The notes: generated by a model from the letters alone, not told the origin. DNA of 64,000 bases from Echinicola vietnamensis DSM 17526 (GCF_000325705.1 NC_019904.1:2482001-2546000); one strand, 5' to 3'; numbered from the stretch's first letter, positions 38,009 through 47,559 are shown. A program made the numbers and translations.

Positions 38009-39616
38009 ATGAATAGATGCCAGAAGTGGATCGTATTGGGCTTTTTGTTTTTTGCCGCCTGTAGCCCAGAGGTAGATGAGAATACCCTACAAACCCTCAA
38101 AGAAGAACTTCAAGGAAAAGCGCTGGAAGAGGTGTACGAAGCGTTCGAATACCAACCCATCTGGATTAATGGGAGCGGGTTAAGCGCCGATGGAGAAGAA
38201 TTTATGGAAATCCTGCAGCGGGATATTGCCGCTGATGGTTTGGACAAGGATAATTATCACTATGCCCCACTCCAACAACAGTTGGATAAGCTGGAGCAAG
38301 ACGGAGGTGCAAGTGCTTTGGTGGAATTGGAATTGATCATGTCAGAAGCATTTGTCCGTTTGGCACATGACCTACATTATGGCCGGGTGGATCCGAGTGA
38401 CCGGTCTTCAAAATGGAAAATGGAGCCTAAATCTTCCGATGTGAATGAGGAGGAGGCTCTGGCCTCTGTGGGAAAAGGAAAGGCTTCTTCGATAAGGGAG
38501 TTGCTGGAGGATTTGCGGCCTCAAAACACTTTATACGATGGACTTCGCTCAGCGCTTGAAAGCCTTCTAAATGAGAAGTCCGATTTTGGTGACACTCCGA
38601 TTCATTACGATGGTGCGTTAGAGGTCAGCGACCGTGCTGAAGTGATCCTGCAGGTTCGTAGGGTGCTAGAAGCTATGGGAGAGCAGGGGCTAAGCCAGGC
38701 CGAGCAGCCGCAGGTATATGATGAGGATTTGGCGAATGCCGTAAAGCGATTTCAAAAACGACACGGGCTCAAGGAAGACGGTGTGTTGGGGGAGGATTTT
38801 TGGCGAGCCATCAATTATAGTAAAGAAGATTTGATGGTGAAGTTGAAGGTGAATTTGGAGCGGTTGAGGTGGCTTCCCGATTTTTTGAGCCAAGAAGGAC
38901 CAAAAGTGCTGGTAAACATTCCCAACTATTACATGGATTATGTGGTGGATCAGGATACTGTGTTTTCGACCAGAGCAGTGGTGGGAAAGGAGTATTATCA
39001 AACGCCAGTGTTTGCCGCGAAGATGAATTATCTGGTTTTCAGTCCCTATTGGAACCTTCCCGAGGGGATATTATGGGCCGAAACCATACCGGCAATCCTC
39101 AAGGATAAAAACTACCTTTCGGCACATCACATGGAGGTGGTGGACAAGGAAGGCCAACGCATTGATCCAAGCAATATTTCTTGGAAAAAACTTAAAAAAG
39201 AAGAAGGGTTCCCTTACTTGATCCGGCAGCGGCCAGGAGATGAAAATGCACTGGGCAGGGTGAAGTTCATGTTTCCCAATACCTATAACATCTACATTCA
39301 TGATTCTCCTGCAAAAGCACTGTTTGATAGGGATGAGCGTGCTTTTAGCCACGGTTGTATCCGAATCGCTGATCCGGATGGGTTTGCTGCGGTGTTGCTT
39401 AAGGATGATCAGGAATGGGGTAAGGACTCGATTGCCAATGCCATGAAGCTGGAGGAGGAAAAGCAGGTGAACTTAGCGGTTAAGCCATCCGTCTGGATCC
39501 TGTACCTTACCGCTTGGAAATCTGCAGAAGGACTACAGCTAAGAGAAGATGTATATGGCAGTGACCTGCAGTTGGCCCAAAAGATGGAAGAAAAGGTCAG
39601 TAAGGCTTACTTTTAA
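38009..39616 (+). CDS. L,D-transpeptidase lipoprotein, YcbB/LdtD-like
   Basis: 535 residues, paralogue of the preceding protein. Lipoprotein signal with lipobox FFAACSP. Same order: scaffold, peptidoglycan-binding motif (NAVKRFQKRHGLKEDGVLG) and a YkuD catalytic domain with Cys450 in FSHGCIRI. Unlike its neighbour it should be membrane-anchored by lipid. It converges with the third transpeptidase gene, with only 17 bp between stops. Confidence 0.93.
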   Translation: MNRCQKWIVLGFLFFAACSPEVDENTLQTLKEELQGKALEEVYEAFEYQPIWINGSGLSADGEEFMEILQRDIAADGLDKDNYHYAPLQQQLDKLEQDGGASALVELELIMSEAFVRLAHDLHYGRVDPSDRSSKWKMEPKSSDVNEEEALASVGKGKASSIRELLEDLRPQNTLYDGLRSALESLLNEKSDFGDTPIHYDGALEVSDRAEVILQVRRVLEAMGEQGLSQAEQPQVYDEDLANAVKRFQKRHGLKEDGVLGEDFWRAINYSKEDLMVKLKVNLERLRWLPDFLSQEGPKVLVNIPNYYMDYVVDQDTVFSTRAVVGKEYYQTPVFAAKMNYLVFSPYWNLPEGILWAETIPAILKDKNYLSAHHMEVVDKEGQRIDPSNISWKKLKKEEGFPYLIRQRPGDENALGRVKFMFPNTYNIYIHDSPAKALFDRDERAFSHGCIRIADPDGFAAVLLKDDQEWGKDSIANAMKLEEEKQVNLAVKPSVWILYLTAWKSAEGLQLREDVYGSDLQLAQKMEEKVSKAYF

Positions 39617-39633
39617 CGTTTAGCACGAGATAC

Positions 39634-40368
39634 TTAAGTGGTCCTGTCATTGTTATGCAATATGCTGGCCTGAAGGTAATCCGTGTTTGGCGCATAAATA
39701 AAGAGGCAACCATCTTCCTTGATGCTGTCAATGATCGCTTCGTATTGGCTCATGGGCAAGGCTGGACAGCCAAGGCTTCTTCCCAAGCGACCATATTTCT
39801 TGATAAATTCAGGATTAGCATATTCGGCACCATGAATGACGATGGCCCTTTCCCGGGCACGGTCATTGACGCCTTTTTCGATGCCGTCCAATCGCAGCGA
39901 ATAGCCGTGTTTGCCGGAATAGGTTTCTGCGGTGCGGTAGAAGCCAAGGCTGCTCATATAGCTTGAGGAAGTGTTTGAAAATTTCTCGGCCATCAATCCA
40001 CCGCTGTTTCTCCCGTGTGCGACCCAAGTGTGATGGAGGATTTTACCAGATGTAGGGTCAATGGTCCATAGCCTTTTTTTGGAAGATGGGAGGCTGAAGT
40101 CAATAATGGTGAGCGGTTTGTCAGCAGAGACTTCGCCAGTAGCGGCCAACTTCAAAAAACCATCAATGCCCATTTCCAAGGCTTTGGCCGATAGGGAGTA
40201 CTCGCTATTTTGGCTATTGAGGTGATCGGTGATTTTTTGAATGAGCATTGCTGCGGTATTGCTGGATGCAGTGGGCATTGCCTTTAGGCGGAGATTGCGT
40301 TGGGGTGTGTACGCAAAGAGGGCTGTGCTTAGCAGCAATGCCAGCATAAGTCCTGTTTTTCTTAGCAT
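39634..40368 (-). CDS. Murein L,D-transpeptidase catalytic-domain protein (YkuD_2 type)
   Basis: 244 residues. Signal peptide to about residue 19 (STALFAYTP). The motif is GRSLGCPALP with catalytic Cys201 and an upstream IVIHGAEYA, as in the YkuD_2 family (PF13645 as recalled), distinct from the SHGCIR family of the two neighbours. No peptidoglycan-binding repeat. Probably acts on peptidoglycan in the periplasm; exact reaction uncertain. Confidence 0.88.
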   Translation of the reverse strand: MLRKTGLMLALLLSTALFAYTPQRNLRLKAMPTASSNTAAMLIQKITDHLNSQNSEYSLSAKALEMGIDGFLKLAATGEVSADKPLTIIDFSLPSSKKRLWTIDPTSGKILHHTWVAHGRNSGGLMAEKFSNTSSSYMSSLGFYRTAETYSGKHGYSLRLDGIEKGVNDRARERAIVIHGAEYANPEFIKKYGRLGRSLGCPALPMSQYEAIIDSIKEDGCLFIYAPNTDYLQASILHNNDRTT

Positions 40369-40767
40369 ATGATTGGTATTAATATAAATCTGGTGATAAG
40401 CGTGTTAATTATTTGATCACTAGTAGATTACTGTTTCCTTTAATAACGCAAAAATAAAGTATTCATTGTAATTATGAACTCAAAGGTTGTTTTATTTTGT
40501 TGAGAAAGCTGGAAATAAACCCGTTAAAGTACCTAAAAGTTGATAGATTCATGATCTTAATCATAAATCGGGATGTATTTGAAATAATATTTGGTTAATT
40601 TTGCCGACCCGATTGCTTTCAACCTTTTGGTTAGGAGGTAGTTGTGGGGCTGTCTTGTTTTTTGGAATGCTTTCGAAAAACAAATTGATGGAAATAATTG
40701 TTCTTAATGGCGTGTGTGTGCGCAAGTCATCCACCCATAAGAAGTCATCGTAAATGAAAGGAATAGC
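40369..40767. other. Divergent intergenic region (399 bp)
   Basis: AT-rich spacer between the YkuD_2 gene and queD, expected to hold both promoters. No confident motif, RNA gene or ORF was recognised. Confidence 0.5.
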
Positions 40768-41178
40768 ATGAGAGTAGCGGTTTATCGCAAGGAGCATTTT
40801 AATGCGGCACATCGATTATTTAATCCGGAATGGTCGGATGAAAAGAACAGCCAAGTATTTGGTAAATGCAATAACCCGAGCTATCATGGTCATAATTATG
40901 ACCTTCATGTGAAATTGGTAGGGCCAATAGATCCTGCTACCGGATATGTTTACGATATGAAAGTCCTGAGTGATATGATCAGGGAAAAGGTAATAAATAA
41001 GTTTGACCACAAAAATTTAAATTTGGATACAGATGAATTCAAACAACTCAACCCAACTGCAGAAAACATTGCTGTGGTTATTTGGAATATTTTAAGGAAA
41101 GAAATTGAAGAAAAATACGATCTAACGGTTCGATTATATGAAACAGAAAGGAATTATGTTGAATACGACGGGCATTGA
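40768..41178 (+). CDS. queD: 6-carboxytetrahydropterin/6-pyruvoyl tetrahydropterin synthase family
   Basis: 136 residues, T-fold enzyme. Zn ligands in FNAAHRLF and in YHGHNYDLHV, and a Cys before the HGH motif (FGKCNNPSYHGHNY) in the position of the catalytic cysteine. QueD makes the queuosine precursor CPH4 from dihydroneopterin triphosphate, the product of the downstream FolE. A PTPS role cannot be excluded. The end overlaps folE by about 41 bp. Confidence 0.88.
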   Translation: MRVAVYRKEHFNAAHRLFNPEWSDEKNSQVFGKCNNPSYHGHNYDLHVKLVGPIDPATGYVYDMKVLSDMIREKVINKFDHKNLNLDTDEFKQLNPTAENIAVVIWNILRKEIEEKYDLTVRLYETERNYVEYDGH

Positions 41179-41836
41179 TATAGACAGGTCAATAGATGAA
41201 ATCGGGGACGAGCATATCGGCACTTCCCATGAAACTCCTTTGCGAGAAGATGCTTTTGAAATGGACGATGAGCTCAAGATGGAGTTGATCGAGAAACATT
41301 TTAAGGACATCATGCATGTACTGGGGCTGGACCTGACAGATGATAGCCTTAAAGGCACTCCGCGTCGTGTGGCGAAAATGTTTGTACAAGAAGTTTTTAG
41401 CGGCTTGGATCCAAAGAACAAGCCAGAGATAAAACTTTTTGAAAATAAATATAAATACAGTGAGATGCTTGTCGAGAAGGATATTACATTCTTCTCCCAT
41501 TGTGAGCATCATTTTGTGCCCATTTATGGTAAGGCCCATGTAGCTTATATTTCCAATGGCAATGTCATTGGTCTTTCCAAGATCAATCGAATCGTTCAGT
41601 ATTTCGCTAAACGGCCCCAAGTTCAGGAGAGGCTTACCATGCAGATAGGCAATGAACTGAAGGAAATCCTGGGAACGGATGATGTGGCAGTGGTCATTGA
41701 TGCCCACCACATGTGTGTGTCTTCCAGAGGTGTAAAAGATGTCAATAGTAAGACCGTAACGTCTTTTTACAGTGGGAAATTTGACAAGGATGACAGCACT
41801 CGAAAGGAGTTCATGCAATATGTGACCATGCAGTAA
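41138..41836 (+). CDS. folE: GTP cyclohydrolase I
   Basis: 232 residues from 41138; an ATG at 41156 is an alternative and also overlaps queD. Forms dihydroneopterin triphosphate from GTP. Family motifs: TPRRVAKMF, zinc site FFSHCEHHFVP, SKINRIVQYFAKRPQVQERL and the second zinc Cys in HHMCVSSRGV. Supplies QueD and also folate. Followed by a terminator. Confidence 0.96.
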   Translation: MKQKGIMLNTTGIDIDRSIDEIGDEHIGTSHETPLREDAFEMDDELKMELIEKHFKDIMHVLGLDLTDDSLKGTPRRVAKMFVQEVFSGLDPKNKPEIKLFENKYKYSEMLVEKDITFFSHCEHHFVPIYGKAHVAYISNGNVIGLSKINRIVQYFAKRPQVQERLTMQIGNELKEILGTDDVAVVIDAHHMCVSSRGVKDVNSKTVTSFYSGKFDKDDSTRKEFMQYVTMQ

Positions 41837-41859
41837 TTCATCTTTTCCCTGAAAAGAAA

Positions 41860-41902
41860 GAAGCCCCTAAAGCTATTGAAAGTTTTAGGGGCTTTATTTT
41901 TA
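41860..41902. terminator. Bidirectional intrinsic terminator between folE and the PNGase F-like gene
   Basis: 12-bp stem (41860-41871 with 41884-41895) and a 12-base loop. T-rich on the plus-strand exit and also on the minus strand. Both genes converge here; it overlaps the last bases of the minus-strand gene. Confidence 0.8.
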
Positions 41903-43816
41903 TTCCTTCACCCTCAATCGTTTGTTGTAAATCATCTCGCCTTGGACAAACACTTGGAAAAAGTAACGACTCTTGGGGTATCGGGTGAGGTCTAAGGTAA
42001 ATGTTCCTTCCTTAAGATCCCGGTAAGTGTGTTCTTCCACCACCTCACCGCTGGGGTCCTTTACCAGTTTGATGGTTACCTTTTCGGGGGAGTTGGATAA
42101 ATAGTCAAAAGTGGTGAAGTTTTCGGCCCGGGTAGGGAAAACACCCAGCGAAATTTCACTGTCATCAATCGGAGAGGGGGATTCCCCTACTCGAAAATCA
42201 TAAGAGATTTCACTGCCAAAATCAGCTTCAAAGCTTTTGACGATTTGGGCTTTATCGTTTAATAAAATGACTTTTCCTCTTCCTGCCTTTGTCTTAAACC
42301 AAAACTCCAGTCCATCGTTCCCGCGATCGGTAAAGTGGAGGCGATAAGCGCCATTGGGCAGGTGGAGACTATCTTTGTAAATGGAGTCTGCTGCGAATGC
42401 CCCTGCCACCCTTTCGAACACTACTTCTCCTGCCGCATTGGTGATCGTGTACCCGTTTTCTTCCGCGGCATGATTGGTTTTGGTGTACAGCACTAGTTGC
42501 TGGTTGTGGACAGGTACTGCCTCGTAGGAGGAACTGAGCAGGTTGTCCGCTTGATAGCCATCTTTTTTTCCGTTGGGCTTCGTGAGGTTGATCTGATACG
42601 TTAAAGGCCCTGCTTGGGGGATTGTGCCATCCATGGTGACCGTATCCGTTTCACCGGGAAGCAATTTTCCTGACCAAGTGAATGTTTGTGGTTTATTTCC
42701 CTTGGAGCCATGTTCGATATCGAGGCTTTCCAAAGGGGCACTTCCATTGTTTTTGATCACGATGGTAGGACCAAAAGCTGCTGGGTTTACCCTGCTGTAA
42801 ACAGCTTTTTTTGAAGGGATAATGATGTCCTGAAGGCTTACGTCTCGTTTTTCCTGATACGGTTTGTATTGAATGACATAGGCGGCGATCAGCTCATTGG
42901 CACTGGGCTTGGGAGAAACGTAATCCTCCATTTGCAGCTGGACTGTGTGCGTCGGGGCAGCCAGTGGAAAGTCATAAATGTCCGGTTGGATCAAATCACC
43001 CGGGCACCAATTGGCACGGTCAAAAATCCAAGTGCCGGCTTGGGGATAAAGGGGATTGTTGCCGCATTGCTTCCACATTTGTCGGCTGGACACGAGTTTT
43101 CCATCCAGGTAAAAGTCCCTGTATTTGTTACAAAACTCCCCACAGCCATCCGGGCTGTCCATCCCGTGACCTGTTTGGATGACCCGGAAGCGGCCCATGA
43201 CGGCTCCTTTATCCGTAGAGATGGTGGTGGCTTTTAGTGCTTCCCCGATTGGATTTTCAGGGTCTCCATAGCGATAAGCGCCTTGGTATACTTTCGTAAT
43301 GCTGACGGGCTCCATGACCGGTGGCCCCTTGATCACTTCAAAATCTACCGTCACTTTCCAGCCTCTGTCCTCATTGGGTTCGTAGCCGGTGTGCTTGTAT
43401 TCGATTTCTACACTGTCTCTCAGTAAAAGGCTAAAGTCAGTGACATCCACTTCCCATTCGAATGCCCAATCTTTGCCGAAGGCGCCGCCATAAGGGGTAA
43501 GCATTCGTGCAATTTCATAATCCAAGGATTCACCGTTTTTGCCACCGGCCCGTTTGAGGGTAATGTGATCCACATAGTCCCAGTCGGCACAGCGCATGCC
43601 GTCAGGGCAGGCAAACGTAATGTTCAGGATGATCTGACGAATGGCTTCGTCCTTATCCGGAAAGACAGCCCAGTTGGTATAGCTGTTTTCTCCTTTTTTC
43701 GGGTTGGTTACCACAGTGGTTTCGTCATGGCTGATGACATGAACCGTGTCCTGTGAGTAGGCAAAGACATGGAGGCTGCCAAAGGTAAGCAGCAAGAGGT
43801 AAAAGATTTTTTTCAT
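41900..43816 (-). CDS. PNGase F-like secreted protein with probable T9SS sorting domain
   Basis: 638 residues. Signal peptide to about residue 21. The region 40-330 resembles the N- and C-terminal beta domains of peptide-N-glycosidase F (CPDGMRCADWDYVDH and GHGMDSPDGCGEFCNKYRD), which cleaves Asn-linked glycans; active-site residues cannot be confirmed without an alignment. A linker domain follows. The last 75 or so residues (FPTRAENFTTFDY to KRLRVKE) look like a type IX secretion sorting domain. Sits beside the sulfatase gene and near the SusCD locus, fitting glycoprotein-glycan breakdown. Confidence 0.82.
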   Translation of the reverse strand: MKKIFYLLLLTFGSLHVFAYSQDTVHVISHDETTVVTNPKKGENSYTNWAVFPDKDEAIRQIILNITFACPDGMRCADWDYVDHITLKRAGGKNGESLDYEIARMLTPYGGAFGKDWAFEWEVDVTDFSLLLRDSVEIEYKHTGYEPNEDRGWKVTVDFEVIKGPPVMEPVSITKVYQGAYRYGDPENPIGEALKATTISTDKGAVMGRFRVIQTGHGMDSPDGCGEFCNKYRDFYLDGKLVSSRQMWKQCGNNPLYPQAGTWIFDRANWCPGDLIQPDIYDFPLAAPTHTVQLQMEDYVSPKPSANELIAAYVIQYKPYQEKRDVSLQDIIIPSKKAVYSRVNPAAFGPTIVIKNNGSAPLESLDIEHGSKGNKPQTFTWSGKLLPGETDTVTMDGTIPQAGPLTYQINLTKPNGKKDGYQADNLLSSSYEAVPVHNQQLVLYTKTNHAAEENGYTITNAAGEVVFERVAGAFAADSIYKDSLHLPNGAYRLHFTDRGNDGLEFWFKTKAGRGKVILLNDKAQIVKSFEADFGSEISYDFRVGESPSPIDDSEISLGVFPTRAENFTTFDYLSNSPEKVTIKLVKDPSGEVVEEHTYRDLKEGTFTLDLTRYPKSRYFFQVFVQGEMIYNKRLRVKE

Positions 43817-43895
43817 CGATTTTTTGAACGTCTTGTGAAAATAACGGAAGCCTTCCGGAGGATACGAAAGGCTTCAAATATAAATATAGGGCCGT

Positions 43896-45329
43896 TTATT
43901 CTCCCCGGTGTTTTAATTCGATCATTTCCTCGTTCCAGTCTGTATGGAGCTTGAGGAGTTCTTGTAGGACTTCGGGATGCTCTTTGGCGACATTGGTGGT
44001 TTCGGTTGAGTCCACGGCCATATCGACCAAGTAAAGCTGGTCGTCTTCGTCAAATTCCAGTTCTTTTTCAGAATCCCAAGGATTGCCCAAAAGCTTCCAG
44101 TTCCCTTTTCTGACTGCCCATGAGTTGGTGGTGCTTTCCGGATCACCCGTGGCCCAATGGAGCACTTCATGTTGGCTGGGGGCATTTTTGTCCTTAATGA
44201 TTGGGATCAGGCTCTTTCCATCGATATCTTCCTTGTTTGGGATAGCGGTTTCGGTGATCTCGGCCAAGGTGGGTAGCCAATCGATGCTGTTGGCCATTTG
44301 ATTGCGGACTTGGTTGGCAGGAACTGCTTTTGGATACCGAATCATGGCCGGCACCCTGATGCCTCCTTCCAGCATGCAGAACTTGGCGCCATGGTAGACG
44401 CCATTATTGCCGCCACCAAAGAAGGCCCGCTCTTCCGTGCTGTGGCCGTGGTCCGATTGGTACACGATGATGGTGTTGTCAAGCTGTCCAGTAGCTTTCA
44501 AGTGATCCAAAACCTCTCCGATCATTTCGTCATAGGTGCTGACAAAGGCGGCGTATTCCCGGCGGGGGGATGGAAGGTCTTTGTAGTGCTCCAGCCATTT
44601 TGGACGGCCTTGGTAAGGGTAGTGGGGCATGTTAATGGCCCAGTAGACAAAGAAAGGATCTTCCGTCTCAGGAGCCGTGAATTTTTTCACTTCGTCCACC
44701 ATCAAGTCTCCAAAGAATTGACCGGGGTAATAAACCTCTTCTTCATTTCTATAAAGGTCATGCATGTTTGGGCCTGCCCAAAAGAAGAAGTGGGAGAAAT
44801 TGTCGATACATCCTCTTTGGTGGCCAAAGAAGTAGTCAAAACCTTGCCCGTTAGGGAGCTTTTCGGGACTGTGTCCCAAGTGCCATTTGCCGATCAATCC
44901 GGTTTTATAACCATCAGCTTTAAAGATCTCGGCCATGGTGATTTCATCAGTAGGCAATCCCGATTTGAATTCAGGATCAGCATGTGGCGGGGCTACATTT
45001 CCAAACAATCGGGCATGGTGGTTGAATTTTCCTGTCATCAAGCTTGCCCTGGAAGGGGAACAAACCGGAGCTGCTGCATAAAATTGGGTGAAGCGTGTCC
45101 CTTCGTGGGCAATCCGGTCCAGGTTTGGGGTTTCAAGGTCTTTTGAGCCATAGGCATTCGTGTCGAAAGTTCCTTGGTCGTCAGCGAAGATGACAAGGAT
45201 GTTGGGTTTGTTTTTGGCAGTGCGGATTTGCGTAGCATTATTTTCAGTATTTTGATCTCGGGGTTCTTTCTGACAAGAGGTCAAAATAAATAAGCAAAGG
45301 GCAAATGAAAGTAAGTTGTTGTATTTCAT
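43896..45329 (-). CDS. Sulfatase lipoprotein (alkaline phosphatase superfamily, Cys-type)
   Basis: 477 residues. Lipoprotein signal with lipobox ILTSCQK. Metal site VIFADDQGTFD, formylglycine motif CSPSRASLMTG with Cys90 for conversion by an anaerobic- or FGE-type maturase, and later GKWHLGHSPE and YQSDHGHS motifs. Hydrolyses sulfate esters on carbohydrate; subfamily not assigned. Located next to the PNGase F-like gene on the same strand, with a 79-bp gap. Confidence 0.95.
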   Translation of the reverse strand: MKYNNLLSFALCLFILTSCQKEPRDQNTENNATQIRTAKNKPNILVIFADDQGTFDTNAYGSKDLETPNLDRIAHEGTRFTQFYAAAPVCSPSRASLMTGKFNHHARLFGNVAPPHADPEFKSGLPTDEITMAEIFKADGYKTGLIGKWHLGHSPEKLPNGQGFDYFFGHQRGCIDNFSHFFFWAGPNMHDLYRNEEEVYYPGQFFGDLMVDEVKKFTAPETEDPFFVYWAINMPHYPYQGRPKWLEHYKDLPSPRREYAAFVSTYDEMIGEVLDHLKATGQLDNTIIVYQSDHGHSTEERAFFGGGNNGVYHGAKFCMLEGGIRVPAMIRYPKAVPANQVRNQMANSIDWLPTLAEITETAIPNKEDIDGKSLIPIIKDKNAPSQHEVLHWATGDPESTTNSWAVRKGNWKLLGNPWDSEKELEFDEDDQLYLVDMAVDSTETTNVAKEHPEVLQELLKLHTDWNEEMIELKHRGE

Positions 45330-45722
45330 AATAATGATGGCTATTGAACGATACGATCAATCGATGTGCGCATGAAATATGATTTTTGAATCTATATAAA
45401 GAATGGAAGTTCCAGTTGTTTCAGTTTTATTTTAGATAAGGTGCTTTATGTTTGGGATTTTTTTTCGAATAGAGCCAAATATAATAAAACTTATTGTGAT
45501 ATGGATTGCTAAACTGAAACACCTGATTAAGGCAGATGGAAGGGAGGGACTTTGGTGTATTCTGATTTTTTAAAGTATATAATGCCTTCTATTATTTTAT
45601 GTATTGTTGTTTTTTTACTGATATATATTTTGTTTCGATTTTTATTTTGTTACATTTAATTTCTTGATTAATTAAAATACTTTATAAAAGAAAGAATTCA
45701 AAGATTTTAAGTGCTTCCTGAA
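45330..45722. promoter_or_regulatory. Divergent regulatory region between sulfatase and ECF sigma gene (393 bp)
   Basis: Very AT-rich. Contains a perfect 11-bp inverted repeat with arms 45417-45427 (TGTTTCAGTTT) and 45511-45521 (AAACTGAAACA), centres 94 bp apart, about nine helical turns, in a position suitable for a looping operator. No ORF, tRNA or small RNA recognised. Confidence 0.5.
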
Positions 45723-46328
45723 ATGCTAGATCTAGGTAAAAATAGCGATAAAGTTGCTGTAAATGCTCTAAGAGGTGGTTCTGAGGAAGCTTTCAATGTT
45801 TTGTTTCGTAAGTATTCCAAAAAAATTTATCATATTTCCCGCAAAATGAGTTTGGGACATGAAGATGCGGAAGGAATCGTCCAAGAAGTTTTTATAAAAA
45901 TTTGGAAAAACCGACAGCAGCTTGATAGTACGCTTTCATTCAATGCTTATCTGATTGCGATTGTTCGTTCCATTGTCATTCGGCAATTACAGCGCAAGGC
46001 CAATCTTACTGCCTATAAAAAATATTCCTTGCAAAGGATGGAGGATTGGGATAACCAGACTGAAGATCAAGTAATTTTTTCAGAAATGATGAATGTTTCT
46101 TCCAAGGTTATGGATACACTCCCGCCAGGTCAAAAGCGGGTATTTTTAATGAGGAATTTAGAAGATATGTCTTTGGATGAGATAGCGGAGAAGTTACAGG
46201 TTTCAAAGAAAACGGTTAAAAATCAGGTTTTTAGAGCTAATAAAGCCATGCGCTTGTCCCTGCTCGAGCAAAATATCATATCCTTGGTAGGAGGGGTGGC
46301 CGTTGTGCTAGGGGATATTTTTTTATAA
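45723..46328 (+). CDS. RNA polymerase ECF sigma factor, FecI-like
   Basis: 201 residues from the ATG at 45723 (an upstream in-frame GTG at 45711 is weaker). Region 2 (AFNVLFRKYSKKIYHISRKM, EDAEGIVQEVFIKIWKN) and region 4 with helix-turn-helix (MSLDEIAEKLQVSKKTVKNQ), in the style of the Bacteroidota-expanded sigma-70 family. A hydrophobic C-terminal tail (IISLVGGVAVVLGDIFL) is notable. It works with the FecR gene 151 bp downstream to control the SusCD genes. Confidence 0.94.
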   Translation: MLDLGKNSDKVAVNALRGGSEEAFNVLFRKYSKKIYHISRKMSLGHEDAEGIVQEVFIKIWKNRQQLDSTLSFNAYLIAIVRSIVIRQLQRKANLTAYKKYSLQRMEDWDNQTEDQVIFSEMMNVSSKVMDTLPPGQKRVFLMRNLEDMSLDEIAEKLQVSKKTVKNQVFRANKAMRLSLLEQNIISLVGGVAVVLGDIFL

Positions 46329-46479
46329 GTCTTACATGTGAAAAGATTCTTTTTAATCTCTCTTTGCCCATAACCGGGCTAGTAACCATACTGAATTTTC
46401 ATATCGTCAATAAAAAAACTTCGCAGGCCGTGGGTCTTTTGGAGTCTCTATGTATATATAATATTGAAACAATATATAA

Positions 46480-47523
46480 ATGAATAAAAACAGAAATATA
46501 GACGAATTTTTTGAAGGCAGCTTATCTGTGGAGGAGGCGAAAGATTTTGTTAGATGGCTTTCCTCTGAAGAAGGAAAAGAAGAACTCTCTGCGGCTATCG
46601 ATGAGCAATGGTTAAAGAAGACAAAGGAAGACGTTTATCCAGAATGGGATACGGAAAGGCTTTTAGAGCAAACCAAAAAAGCTAGAAAAGGAGAGGTTTT
46701 TAAAGTTGTAAGGACATCCTCAAAGCGCAAAATTCCTCTTAGTGGATCTGTTAATCATGGTGTGGGAGTTTTGGGTTCTAGAATGTTAAGGGTAGCCATA
46801 GGCTTGGTGCTTATTCTTGGACTTGGTTATCTGTTGATGGTTAATACAGAGGAGGAAAAGTCTTTTGATGTAAATGCCGCTCCTCAAATCGTTAGTCGTA
46901 GCAACGCGGCGGGAATAAAAACAAAGCTTTCCTTGCCGGATGGGTCGGTAGTTTATTTGAATTCGGAAAGTGAAGTACGCTATCCTAAGGACTTTAAATC
47001 GGATAGGACGATCACTTTAAAGGGTGAGGGTTATTTTAAAGTAAAGGAAGACAGCCTTCACCCTTTTTCGGTAAAAAGCCGTCAGTTCACCACTGTAGCT
47101 TTGGGTACAGCCTTTAATGTCAAAGCATTTGATGAAGAGGCAGTGGAGGTGACTTTGGTCTCTGGAAAGGTGGAAGTAAGTACCTCGGAAGCGTCTCAAT
47201 CGATCCGTTTATTCCCGGGAGAGGCTGCTAGCCTCCGTAAAGGAGGCAAGGAACTCTTGAAATATAAGTCTGATGTAGCTTTTGTGACTCAGTGGATGGA
47301 AGGAGTTTTAGAATTTCGAAAGACAGATTTTAAAAGCATATTCAGGCAATTGGAGCGGTGGTATGGTGTGGATATTCAAGTCAAGGGTCAAATGACCAAT
47401 GCAAAGGGCTCGGGGAAGTTTAGGGATGGAGAATCGCTTGATAACGTCCTTGAAGTACTCAGTTATTCGGAATTGTTTGATTATAAGATCAATAAGGATA
47501 AAGTGACCGTGATATTTAAATAA
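46480..47523 (+). CDS. FecR family anti-sigma factor
   Basis: 347 residues. N-terminal cytoplasmic helical part, one membrane helix (about 108-128), FecR domain (about 140-240; KLSLPDGSVVYLNSESEVRYP) and a C-terminal DUF4974-like STN-type domain (about 265-347, LEFRKTDFKSIFRQLERWYGVDI). It transmits the signal from the STN domain of the SusC gene downstream and releases or activates the sigma factor. Confidence 0.94.
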   Translation: MNKNRNIDEFFEGSLSVEEAKDFVRWLSSEEGKEELSAAIDEQWLKKTKEDVYPEWDTERLLEQTKKARKGEVFKVVRTSSKRKIPLSGSVNHGVGVLGSRMLRVAIGLVLILGLGYLLMVNTEEEKSFDVNAAPQIVSRSNAAGIKTKLSLPDGSVVYLNSESEVRYPKDFKSDRTITLKGEGYFKVKEDSLHPFSVKSRQFTTVALGTAFNVKAFDEEAVEVTLVSGKVEVSTSEASQSIRLFPGEAASLRKGGKELLKYKSDVAFVTQWMEGVLEFRKTDFKSIFRQLERWYGVDIQVKGQMTNAKGSGKFRDGESLDNVLEVLSYSELFDYKINKDKVTVIFK

Positions 47524-47559
47524 AAAGCCTATGTAGACAAACTGACTAGAAAAAAAACA

